A stretch of DNA of 64,000 nucleotides from Pomphorhynchus laevis (taxonomy: Eukaryota; Acanthocephala; Palaeacanthocephala; Echinorhynchida; Pomphorhynchidae), in the NCBI GenBank assembly GCA_012934845.2, contig WNNJ02003440.1, positions 248,001 through 312,000 of the forward strand, given 5' to 3'. The translations under genes were made by a program, and so were the position numbers. Numbering within the stretch: position 1 is the first letter of the stretch; each line of letters opens with the position of its first letter. This document shows positions 1-8,829 of this stretch, in pieces. A model generated the notes under the pieces. The model had not been told where the DNA came from. It saw only the letters and a list, made by a program, of their open reading frames with translations, and ran no database searches.

Positions 1-150
1 TTTAACAATAGATGTTAAATCTCTGTTCACAAATGTCCCTTTGTTATAAGCTTTACAGTTAGCATACGAATTACCTTTAGGAAACAATCAACGGTTTATA
101 AACGGGTAATCCTCTTGACCCAGTGCTTGTTGGGTCGTATATTAGAAAAT
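1..150 (+). pseudogene. Penelope-like reverse transcriptase fragment
   Basis: A short RT relic. The frame starting at base 2 reads LTIDVKSLFTNVPLL, a close match to the first palm motif of Penelope-like RTs (typically 'D..SLFTNVP'), which carries the first catalytic aspartate. Around 115-170 another frame reads DPVLVGSYIRKWEAT, which may be later coding sequence of the same relic. Stops and frame changes follow quickly, so only the family can be named. It differs from the other Penelope-like RTs in this window (which read 'YDFSTLYTNL') and may be a second subfamily. It is cut by the window edge. Confidence 0.5.
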
Positions 151-364
151 GGGAAGCAACACATTTAAAATATATGAATACATACCTGGCTTAGGTATGT
201 TTATGCCGCATTAATTCTTTTGATGAAACCATTAGACCCAGATTTAATCTGGGTAGACTAAATAATGTAGATAACAATATTCAATGGATATTAACAAAAG
301 TAAAATATTGTCTGCTATCTTTTCTTAATGTAAAAATAATGTTTCGCAAAAGATTTATAAATTT

Positions 365-775
365 TATGCGGAAATATTTTTATCGATGGATAATACATAA
401 TTTACTTTGTATTGGAATAAGTTACTATTTAATCAAATTTAATCAGAGAAAATACGTCCTTAATACGTATTTGGAACTGCTGATATGTTGGGTAGAGGAG
501 TTAGGGGCCGAAACCTGATAGCATAGCAGTTCCTCCTGATGACCTCTAATCCTTATTCTGATACAACGTCTGTTATTTATTACTCAATTCATAAAAATGA
601 CGTTTATTTTAAATTTCAATTTTTTTATTTTAACTTGATTTAAATTATAGAAAATTTAAAAACAATAATTAATTTTATTATTTAATTATTAAATTTTGAT
701 TTAGCATTATTTTGCATTATTATATTTTGTTTATTTTATAATTATATTAAATACGTAGATTCAGTTAGCTGATTT
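365..775 (+). repeat. Penelope-like terminal non-coding module, copy A
   Basis: This copy lies in the opposite orientation to all others in the window. It begins with decayed RT C-terminal sequence (about 365-400), then the palindrome AAATACGT/ACGTATTT (about 445-470), the structured core (about 470-560) with CGAAAC and CTGATGA boxes, an AT-rich stretch, and the shared end 'cagttagctgattt' near 755-770. In this copy the outer GGCCCC arm is changed, but GGAACTGCT and AGCAGTTCC still pair across the core. It is recognised by alignment to copies near 32.3, 36.7, 42.8, 53.4, 54.1 and 54.5 kb. Confidence 0.65.
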
Positions 776-991
776 GATTGTAGACTAAAGAAGTAACATT
801 CCTAAAAAGTGGAAGATTTCCGCAGCTTCTTCACTTGTTTTATAGTAGACGCACTTTGTTCTATATAATGGTTTTGTTAAGTGACTGAGCGGATAAGAGA
901 AATGAAGTGATTCCTTGCAAAATAGGTTCATTTCAAAAACTCAAAGCCTGGATTTATGTATATATTACCAAACTCTATAAGTTGCTACATT

Positions 992-1006
992 TTGCCCAAC
1001 AAATAA
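992..1006. repeat. Target-site duplication, 3' side of LINE A1
   Basis: The 15 bases TTGCCCAACAAATAA recur exactly at 4885-4899. The two copies bracket LINE A1 and fix its limits at about 1007 and 4884. Confidence 0.85.
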
Positions 1007-1127
1007 GATAAGATAAGGATTTTCTTAAACAAAACTTGTAACCGATAAAAAACGTGTTACACAGAACAAAACATGCAAGAAAACAAAAATAATATCAATT
1101 CGTTAATCATTCCATCTTCTATTTATT

Positions 1128-3587
1128 CTACGGCCTCAGGTCCAGCGGGATCTGAGCCCTCCAGCTAATCCAACACGCCGCTCTTCGACTGAACCACCCG
1201 GGGTCTATCACCCCCGAAGAATCCAATCTAGGCGGACTATGCGCGGTAATCGCGAGATGAGGAGCTTGAGAAACCTTAGTCTTTGCTCTGGAGGACGTCC
1301 TCTCGAAAAGAAGACTAATCCCGAGATAGCCCAAGTACCCCAGAGGCGCACTTGGGTTTTCCCATTCAACGACAGATGCTGAGCCCGTTTCAGGGCCCAC
1401 CTAGCTTTCTTCAGGATACGTTTAAGTCTATCCAGGTCAGCTTTCGCCGACCAGTTCACCGTAACAGTGAACCCCAGGTATTTTACTCGACTTGTGAAGG
1501 TAGGGAGTGGTTGATTAGTCAATATAGAAGATAGAGCTGAGAGTGCTAGTCTCTTTAATTTTTTCTTTGTCGCAGGGGTGCCATGAAAGACAACTACCTG
1601 CGATTTGGATGAATTTAAAATAAGATTGGATAGGGTCAGCTGGTCTGTTAATCTTAAAAAGAAACGGCTGATGTCCGAAGCGACATCTTTGCACCTGCGT
1701 CCAGAGAACAGGGCCGTGGTATCATCAGCGTATACCACTAGATGTTGATCACGTTTAAAATTCTTGAATAGTACAATGGAGGCAGCAAGAAATAAGATAG
1801 GAGAAAGTGGGGATCCTTGGGGCACACCTGTAATAGGGTAGAACTGACACGCATCAGGGTCGTCTTCATAGTAGAACCTCTTGGAACACTGTAATATCTC
1901 CACCCTGTTAACAATTCTCGCAGGCAACCCGAGGGACCTGAGAGAGGAGATAACAAAGGGAATGGAAATGCGGTCAAATGCAGCAGAAAAGTCAAGGAAA
2001 ACAGCCACAGCTAGTTGATGGCTATTATCCCTACAAAACTGATGCACTTCACCTATTGCTGAATGAACCGAGCGTCCCTTGACAAACCCGTGAAAACTCG
2101 GTGGGATCAAATTACGCCTACTTAAATGGTCGCGGATTCTACGCGCAAGCGCTTTTTCGTAGATGGAGATGAGGGAGTTTTGAATCGAAATGGGACGCAG
2201 ATCTTTGGGACATGAAACCGGACTATGCTTTGGTAAGAAAATTCTACGACTAATATTGATGCCGGCTACATCGGATGGTGAGGCTAAAAGCATTGTGACG
2301 GCCACTTCTCTTCTTTGATCGGCTGTCAAAAGCTGACAGACTCGAGAAGATAGTGGAGCGACGGATTTAGAGGTGCCCGGAAGTGGCCCCCAGGAGTTAA
2401 GGATATCTGTAACAGATAAGTCCCTGCTCCTGAAGTCACCCCAAGGCGGGATTGGTTGGGGAGATTGAGTGGCTCCATAATTATGTAGGGATAGTGACTC
2501 CTTCAAAACATTATCAAGGCCTATACTACCAATCCAACCCAAAGCTCTATCCTTCCAACAGACAAACTTCTCCTTCTTGAATATCTTCCAGAAGGAAGAC
2601 TGAGAAGGGTTAAGGTGAGCGATGTTCGCCTTATCCCTGCTCAGCTGGAACCTATATCTAGTGCTCCAGTATTCATTCGAGATGGCCTGCCTGGCGGAAA
2701 CAGAGACATTGGGAAGACGTAGCATTTTAGCCAAAACCTTGAGTTTTGTTGGAGTGGGATTGTAAATATGACCTTTATAGGTAGTCGAAAGAAACACGGA
2801 AGCTTGCGAGGAGAGGAAGGAATTAAATTCGGTCAAATTCTCATTACTAATTCTGGGGAAGAGTTGGATAGCTGCCTGAAAGAAAGCCACTCTGATGGGA
2901 TCAAAGTGAAACCTCCTTCTAAGCAACGTATCTTCCTCTATCCGCCAACGACTTAGGTCATGAGAGATGGTCTGATTTTGGAGCGACTGTTCAGTACAGA
3001 TGGGTTTCAACAACCACATCTTATGAAGCAGTAAAATGTCGAGGAGAGAATCAGTTGTTGAGCAATGAAAAGTTGGGGACGGTGGTTTGTGAATAAAGTA
3101 ATCGTTCCTGGCTCTGCGGAGTGCTGCATTAATCCAACGACCAGTTCTGTCGTTGAAGTCACCGAGTAACCATGTCATAGCCACTACCCAAAATACGGTC
3201 TAGGAGATTACGGTTCTTGTGAATTTCCCCTGGTCTAATATAGATATTGGCTATGCTGATACGTTTACCATTCTTACAAAGTGAAACAGCTAAACAAGAC
3301 AGGGCTGGACAAGAATAGTTTAAAAGAAGGGATGATCTTAAGGAGCATTTAACTAGGGTTAAAAGACCTTGAGATGAAGAGGCGTGAGGAGGGGTTATGT
3401 ACGGAGTGAAGTGGGTGTAAATATGCTTGGGGATAAATCGAGTAATGTCCTGGGGGATACGGATAGACCGCGTCTCCTGAAGGACTATAACATCCGCATC
3501 TCTACCAGATAGAAGGCTAAGGGCAGAAGCACCTCCCGAATTCCACTGAAGTATATTCAGTGAAAAAGGCTCTTGACTACTTTGCAT
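1128..3587 (-). pseudogene. LINE A1 ORF2, AP endonuclease and reverse transcriptase
   Basis: ORF2 starts with ATG at 3587 (SLNILQWNSGGASAL). The endonuclease domain shows QWNSGG, VLQETR, YIRPGEI, GDFNDRTG and SHDL, the residues expected of an APE-type nuclease that nicks target DNA. The RT domain shows LRPISIQN, FHGFVKGRSVHSA, FLDFSAAFDRI (catalytic D), GVPQGSPLSPIL and VVYADDTTALF (catalytic DD). The C-terminus is PLDLRP. Two frame changes are visible: an extra base just before GDFNDRTG, near 3175, and one near 1205 in the last 25 codons. The whole 660-residue RT-bearing frame 1208-3184 is otherwise open, so this is the best-preserved family A RT. The copies in A2, A3, A4 and A6 are close relatives. 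Confidence 0.85.
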
Positions 3588-3617
3588 TGTGTTACGACAG
3601 CTGGAGTGGGATGCCTA

Positions 3618-3657
3618 TCTCCTAGCAGAAACTAGGAGAGAGAAAGTTGCCCTTCTC
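3618..3657 (-). promoter_or_regulatory. Hairpin pair at ORF1 stop codon, copy A1
   Basis: On the minus strand GAGAAGG-GCAA-CTTTCTC (3657-3640) forms a 7-bp stem with a GNRA tetraloop and one G-U pair. TCTCCTAG-tttctg-CTAGGAGA (3639-3618) then forms an 8-bp stem containing the ORF1 TAG. The same pair, with compensating base changes, occurs at the same place in copy A4, and the second hairpin also in A2 and A3. A role in ORF2 translation is inference. Confidence 0.6.
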
Positions 3658-4885
3658 ACTCCCAGCCCTACCAGGAGAAGACACTTGCCCACCGGCATTA
3701 TCTTCATCTCCCTTTGAGGCCAACAACTCCCAACATATATCATCTTTCTTTGCCAACTTCAAGGAAGCCAACTTTTGTTTAGAAGATGATCTCTTCTTAG
3801 AACGGGGGGGGCTCTCTTTGAAGAGGTAAGAATCGTCGATGGAGGAGAACGGGACTCCTCGAATTTCGCTATCAGATGGTTCGTTAAGGCTCGAATCTCG
3901 TCTTTATATATCTGTAGTCTTGCGTCAACAATTTTGAAAATGTCGGTGTCCGACATACCATAACCGTTTGAATTGGATAAGCTGGCAGCGGCAAAGTGGG
4001 CCGGTTTGACCGGTGCCCCACAATGCCTTAATTTGTATTCTTTGAAGATAGGACATCTTCTAGACCAGGCCGGGTGCTGACCACCACAATTGGAACACAG
4101 AGGGGGGAGAGAACATTTCCCCTCATGGACTTCGGAAGAGCTGCAAACCCCACACGTATGGGGCCTAGTACAGTTCGAGGACCAGTGCCCCCAGAGGTGG
4201 CACCCATTGCAATGGGGGTATGTTAAGTCATCAGCATCTACGATATTGAAAGAAAGATTGTACCCCAGAAAGGGGTTACATTTGCTTTTAGCCAGACATT
4301 CCGCCTGATCGACTGCGGTAGAACAGAATGCTATTGGTATAGCCTGGCCTTTCTTGCCCAGGATTGGGCGAATATTATGAATTTTGAACTCAGATGTGAG
4401 AGCAATGATATCTTCCTCTTTGCGAAGGGCGGAAAATTATTAATTTTCAGAGTCGCCTGAATAGGCCTGTAAGTAGTTGACCCAAATTCTTTTAGGTGTG
4501 TTTCGAAAAATTCTAGGTACGATGCTGCCAGATCTGGAGAGCTGAAAGAAACCCGGATTTCGGAATCTAAATATTTTATCGAATTAAATAGAATTCTCTT
4601 CTTATAAGAGCTTGTAAACTCTCTCAGAAAAATATTGAAAAGATTCTTCCTTTCAAATGGTTGAAGAAGTCTGATTATTACCAGATTCACCACTTTAGGC
4701 ACAGGAGGGAGTTCTCCATCCGTGCTTGAGATTAAAAAATTAGACGAAATAGGACTAACCTTGTTTTCTTTGGCTTGAAAATTCGATGTTACATTGGAAA
4801 TACCTGAGTTCCGTTCCATATTAGCTTGATTTTTTAAGTTGTTTGAAGCACCGATGGTATATTTTTTTACAATTTTTTCTGTCAT
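3622..4885 (-). pseudogene. LINE A1 ORF1, zinc-knuckle RNA-binding protein
   Basis: The start ATG is at 4885-4883 and the stop at 3624-3622. The N-terminal part (4885-4331) holds a conserved domain with the motifs DGELPPVPK, NLVIIRLLQPFERKNLF and RILFNSIKYLDSEIRVSF. The C-terminal part, in another frame, carries three Cys/His knuckles around 4230-4060, for example CNGCHLWGHWSSNC (CX2CX4HX4C) and CSNCGGQHPAWSRRC. In related LINEs ORF1 binds element RNA and acts as a nucleic-acid chaperone in the RNP. At least two frameshifts break it: one near 4400 and one at the G/C run near 3805-3815. The stop codon lies in a hairpin, and ORF2 begins 34 nt further on. Confidence 0.75.
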
Positions 4886-4899
4886 TGCCCAACAAATAA
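4885..4899. repeat. Target-site duplication, 5' side of LINE A1
   Basis: An exact copy of 992-1006. It also separates A1 from the 5' region of the divergently oriented LINE A2. Confidence 0.85.
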
Positions 4900-4958
4900 T
4901 TGCAACGTACAACGTTCCTATTCATATGTGATTTGTGACATAATGATTGTACACAAAA

Positions 4959-6165
4959 AATGAGTAAATTTAGCATGTCGGAGCGTTCAAAGAACTCAAT
5001 GAAAACTAATTTTCCTGCCAATGCAATAAACGAGGTAAGTGGAGATTTAGCTTCTCTTGAATATATTTCGGAGGGGGAACTCCCCCGGTACCAAAATTAT
5101 CCAACCTCGTGATTATCAGACTTTTGGTGCCTCTGGAAAGGCAGAACATGTTCAATGTTTTTATAAGGGGCTTTGCCGATCGATTTAAAAAATAGAATAT
5201 TGTTCAATGCGATTATATATTATGAATCTGAGATAAAAATCTCATTCTGCACTCCTGATCTGGCAATGTCGTACCTCGACTACTTCGAAAAAGAGCATTC
5301 GGAACAAGGTATAATTGCTTCCAAACCAATCCTGGCAACAATAAAGATAAATAACATGCCCACATACATTTCAGAACAAGATATATCAGCCCTAGAAACT
5401 GATTACAAAATCTCTAACGTGCGCTTTATAAAGGGGATTAAAGGCTTCCCCATTCCCGTGGCGTTCTGCAATGTCCCGGTTGATGAAGCTCTAAAACTAT
5501 CGATTTCGACATGCAATCCTTTTATGGGGTATAATTTGAGATTTTCAATAATCGAAACCGACTCACTAACGTACCCTCACTGCAACAATTGCCATCAGTG
5601 GGGGCATTGGTCTGCTGGCTGTTCTCTACCCCATAAGTGCGGCGTGTGTGGTACAACTGCTATACATCCTGAGAAGTGCGAAAGTAAGCCATTTTGCGCA
5701 AACTGCGATGGTGAGCACCCCGCATGGTCAAAAAAGTGTAAAATCTTTAAAGCGTACCAAAAGAGACACAGGGGTGTGACAGCAAAACCGACTAGTTTCG
5801 TAGAAGCTGTCTCGTCTACTAAGAAAGACGACAGGATGCCGGATACGGAAATTCTTAAACTTATTGAAATGCAGCATCAGGCATCAATGATTCAACTTGA
5901 AAAATTGGTCCAAAAATTGGTGGGTAAATTAGCGGAATCCTTCCGTTCTCCTCCTTCTGGGAAGACTAACAATATTAAGAAGCCACCAAAATCTAAGAAA
6001 CGAAACGGGTCAGCGCTGAGCATAGCTGCTCTGAAGCTTGGTCGGAAAGATTCGATCTGGGCTATGACTAACGAGGGAAATGAAAATATCGCCCGTGGGC
6101 AAGCGACTCCATTTGTCGTGACGGGAAGCGGTAAAGGCGACCTTTCCGCCTCTAGTTGCGACTAG
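4959..6165 (+). pseudogene. LINE A2 ORF1, zinc-knuckle protein
   Basis: The likely start is ATG at 4959 (MSKFSMSERSKN). The conserved core resumes as LSNLVIIRLLVPLERQNMF and RILFNAIIYYESEIKISF, and the C-terminal half (about 5570-5750) carries CNNCHQWGHWSAGC, CGVCGTTAIHPEKC and CANCDGEHPAWSKKC. The segment 5173-6165 is open and ends at the TAG inside the conserved stop-codon hairpin. Two one-base changes in homopolymers break the N-terminal part: a missing C in the C-run near 5085 and an extra A in the A-run near 5190. In this family ORF1 is thought to coat the element RNA; that role is by homology only. Confidence 0.8.
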
Positions 6166-6166
6166 G
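6131..6166 (+). promoter_or_regulatory. Hairpin pair at ORF1 stop codon, copy A2
   Basis: AAAGG-CGA-CCTTT (6133-6145) is followed by CTAG-ttgcga-CTAG (6152-6165), the right arm of which contains the ORF1 stop TAG (6163-6165). The stems are shorter than in A1 and A4, but position and loop length agree. ORF2 starts at 6200. Confidence 0.5.
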
Positions 6167-6199
6167 TGGAGGGCGTCCCACTTCGGTAACACTTACGCA

Positions 6200-8648
6200 A
6201 TGGCAAGTAATCGAGGGCCTTTTTCACTGAATATCCTTCAGTGGAATTCGGGAGGTGCTTCCGCCCTTAGCCTTCTATCTGGTGAAGATGCAGATGTTAT
6301 AGTCCTTCAGGAGACGCGGTCTATCCGTCTCCCCCAGGATATTACTCGACTTATCCCTAAGCACATATACACCCACTTTACTCCTTACATAAACCCCCCT
6401 CACTCCTCTTCATCTCAAGGTCTTTTAACCCTAGTAAAAAGCTCATTAAGATCATCCATCCTATTAAACAACTCCTGTCCAGCCCTATCTTGTTTAGCTA
6501 TATCACTTTGTAACAACGGTAAGCGTATAAGCATAGCCAATGTCTATATTCGGCCAGGAGAAATTCACAAGAACCGTGACCTCCTGGATCAAATATTGGG
6601 GAGCGGTTATGACATGTTACTTGGTGACTTCAACGACAGAACTGGTCGTTGGATTAATGCAGCACTCCGCAGAGCAAGGATCGACTATCTTATTCATAAA
6701 CCACCTTCCCCAACCTTTCATTGCTCTACAACAAATTCTCTCCTCGACATATTACTGCTACATAAGATGTGGTTGTTGAAACCCATTTGCACCGAGCAGT
6801 CGCGTCAACAACAGACCACCTCTCATGACCTAATTCGCTGGAGGCTAGAGGACGATACGTTGCTTAGAAGAAGGTTTCACTTTGACCCTATTAGAGTGGC
6901 CTTCTTTCAGGCAGCTATCCAACTCTTCCCCAGAATTGGAATTGAGAGTTTGACCGAATTTAATAACTACCTCTCATCGCAAGCTACCGCGATCCTTTCG
7001 ACTACCTATAAAGGTCGAATATACAATCCTACTCCAACAAAGCTCAAGGTCCTAGCTAAAATGTTACACTTTCCCAACCTCTCTGTTTCCGCCAGACATA
7101 TCCTCTCGAATGAATATTGGAGCTCTATAGGCTCCAGCTGAGCAGGGATAGGGCAAGCATTGCTCGCCTAAACCCTTCTCAGGCTTCCTTCTGGAAGATA
7201 TTCAAGAAGGAGAAGTTTGTTTGCTGGAAGGATAGAGCCTTGGTTTGGATTGTTATCATATGCATTGACAAAGTTTTAGAGGAGTCACTTTCCTTACATA
7301 ATTATGGAGCCACTCAATCTCCCAAACCGATCCCGCCTTGGTGTGACTTCAGTAGGGACTTATCTGTTACAGATATCCTTAACTCCTGGGGACCACTCCC
7401 GGGCACCTCCAAATCCCACGCGCCACTCACCACTCGTGTCTGTCAGCTTTTGACATAGTCAGAGAAAGGAGGTCGCCATCACAATGCTATCAGCCTCCCC
7501 GTCTGGCATAGCGGATATCAACATCAGCCGTCGAGTTTTTTTACCTAAAAAGAGATTAATCACTTGTCCTAAAGATCTGCGGCCCATCTCGATTCAAAAC
7601 GCCATCATATCCATCAACGAGAAAGCGCTTGCGCGTAGAATCCGCGTTCACTTATGCAGGCGTAATTTGATCCCACCGAGTTTTCATGGGTTTGTCAAAG
7701 GGCGCTCGGTCCATTCAGCAATTGGTGAAGTGTATCAGTTTTGTCAGGATAATAGTCATCAGCTTGCTGTGGCTGTTTTTCTTGATTTTTCAGCTGCATT
7801 TGATCGGATCTCCATTCCCTTCGTTATCTCCTCCCTCAGGTCCCTCGGGTTGCCTGCGAGAATTGTTAACGGTGGAGATATTGCTGTACACCATGCGGTT
7901 CTACTATGAAGACGACCCTGATGCGCATCAGTTCTACCCTATTACGGGTGTACCTCAAGGATCCCCACTTTCTCCTATCTTATATCTTGCTGCATCCATT
8001 GTTCTATTCAAGAATTTTAAACGTGATCAACATCTAGTGGTATATGCTGATGATAACACAGCCTTGTTCTCTGGACGCATGTGCAAAGATGTAATCTCTG
8101 ACATCAGCCGTTTCTTTTTAAGATTAAAAGATCAGTTGCCCCAATCCAATCTTATTTTAAACTCCTCTAAATCACAGGTGGTAGTCTTTAATGGCGTTCC
8201 TGCCACCAAAAAGAAACTTAAGAGACTAGCACTCTCTGCACTCTCCTCCATTTTGCAGCATCAACCACTCCCCATCTTCACGAGTCGAGTAAAATATCTG
8301 GGGTTCACCGTTACGGTGAATTGGTCGGCGAAAGCTGACCTGGATAGACTTAAACGTATCCTGAAGAAAGCTAGGTGGGCTCTAAAACGGGCCCAGCATC
8401 TGTCACTGAATGGGATAACCCAAGTGCGCCTCTGGGGTACTTGGGCTATCTCGGGATTAGTCTTCTTCTCACGAGGACGTCCACCAGAACAAAGACTAAG
8501 GTTTCTCATGCTCCTCATCTCGAGATTACCAACAATAGTCCGCCTTGACTGGACCCTTAGGTGTGTGAGAGACCCCGAATGTTTCAGTCAGAGGGCGGCG
8601 CGCTGGTGTGGCCGAGGGGCTCAGATCCCTCTGGACCTGAGGCCGTGA
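6200..8648 (+). pseudogene. LINE A2 ORF2, endonuclease and reverse transcriptase
   Basis: The start ATG at 6200 follows ORF1 by 34 nt. The endonuclease domain is open over 6200-7141 with QWNSGG, VLQETR, YIRPGEI, GDFNDRTG and SHDLIRW. The RT region 7484-8648 has FHGFVKGRSVHSA, FLDFSAAFDRI, GVPQGSPLSPIL and VVYADDNTALF, ending in PLDLRP. Frame changes occur near 7125, between about 7455 and 7485 (with a TAG after CQLLT) and near 7890, so no full-length protein can be made. The residues of both active sites are still present. Compared with A1 the YADD motif is followed by N instead of T. Confidence 0.8.
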
Positions 8649-8829
8649 ATATAAGTTGAAGATTTCAAAATACACGTCGTGAACAGCTTCTATTTAAAGT
8701 TTTCTTTTGCATGTTTTTGTTTCTTAAGTTTTTTTATCAGTTATATAGTTATTAATAAAACCCTTACTTGCTTACTTAAAACGTGTATTTTTGTTTCCAA
8801 CAAAAAGCACTCACAAACGTTACCTTTAC

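Larger units (their letters stand above)
1007..4885 (-). mobile_element. APE-type LINE, family A, copy A1
   Basis: A nearly complete two-ORF non-LTR retrotransposon on the minus strand. ORF1 is a zinc-knuckle nucleic-acid-binding protein and ORF2 an AP-like endonuclease plus reverse transcriptase. A 15-bp target duplication flanks it, so it is one insertion and not a rearranged piece. The 5' end coincides with the ORF1 ATG, whose first bases come from the target, so the 5' UTR is absent or the element is slightly truncated. The 3' end (minus strand) carries AAGAAAATCC followed by repeats of CTTAT rather than poly(A). Only a few frame changes separate it from intact reading frames, so it is fairly young. 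It lies head to head with copy A2. The family belongs to the I/Jockey/R1-like group; I cannot name the clade. Confidence 0.85.
4955..8785 (+). mobile_element. APE-type LINE, family A, copy A2
   Basis: A near-full-length copy on the plus strand with the same two ORFs as A1. Its 5' limit is somewhere between the A1 target duplication (4899) and the ORF1 ATG at 4959. The 3' UTR ends in AATAAAACCC followed by CTTACTTG/CTTACTTA, a short tandem-repeat tail like that of the other copies but with a different unit. No target duplication was found by eye. The reading frames carry several frameshifts and one stop, more than A1. Its partner A1 points the other way, so the two 5' ends lie within about 75 bases. 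Confidence 0.8.

Noticed and set aside
450-600. Standard hammerhead ribozyme in the Penelope-like module
   Set aside because: CGAAAC and CTGATGA are present, but their order and the neighbouring sequence do not give the three stems of a type I, II or III hammerhead; the nearest attempt (CCTCTAA with TTAGGGG) leaves unpaired bases at the core and no cleavage-site triplet.
2768-2956. Open frames opposite to LINE coding regions
   Set aside because: They lie antisense to conserved RT or endonuclease sequence and show no domain of their own.
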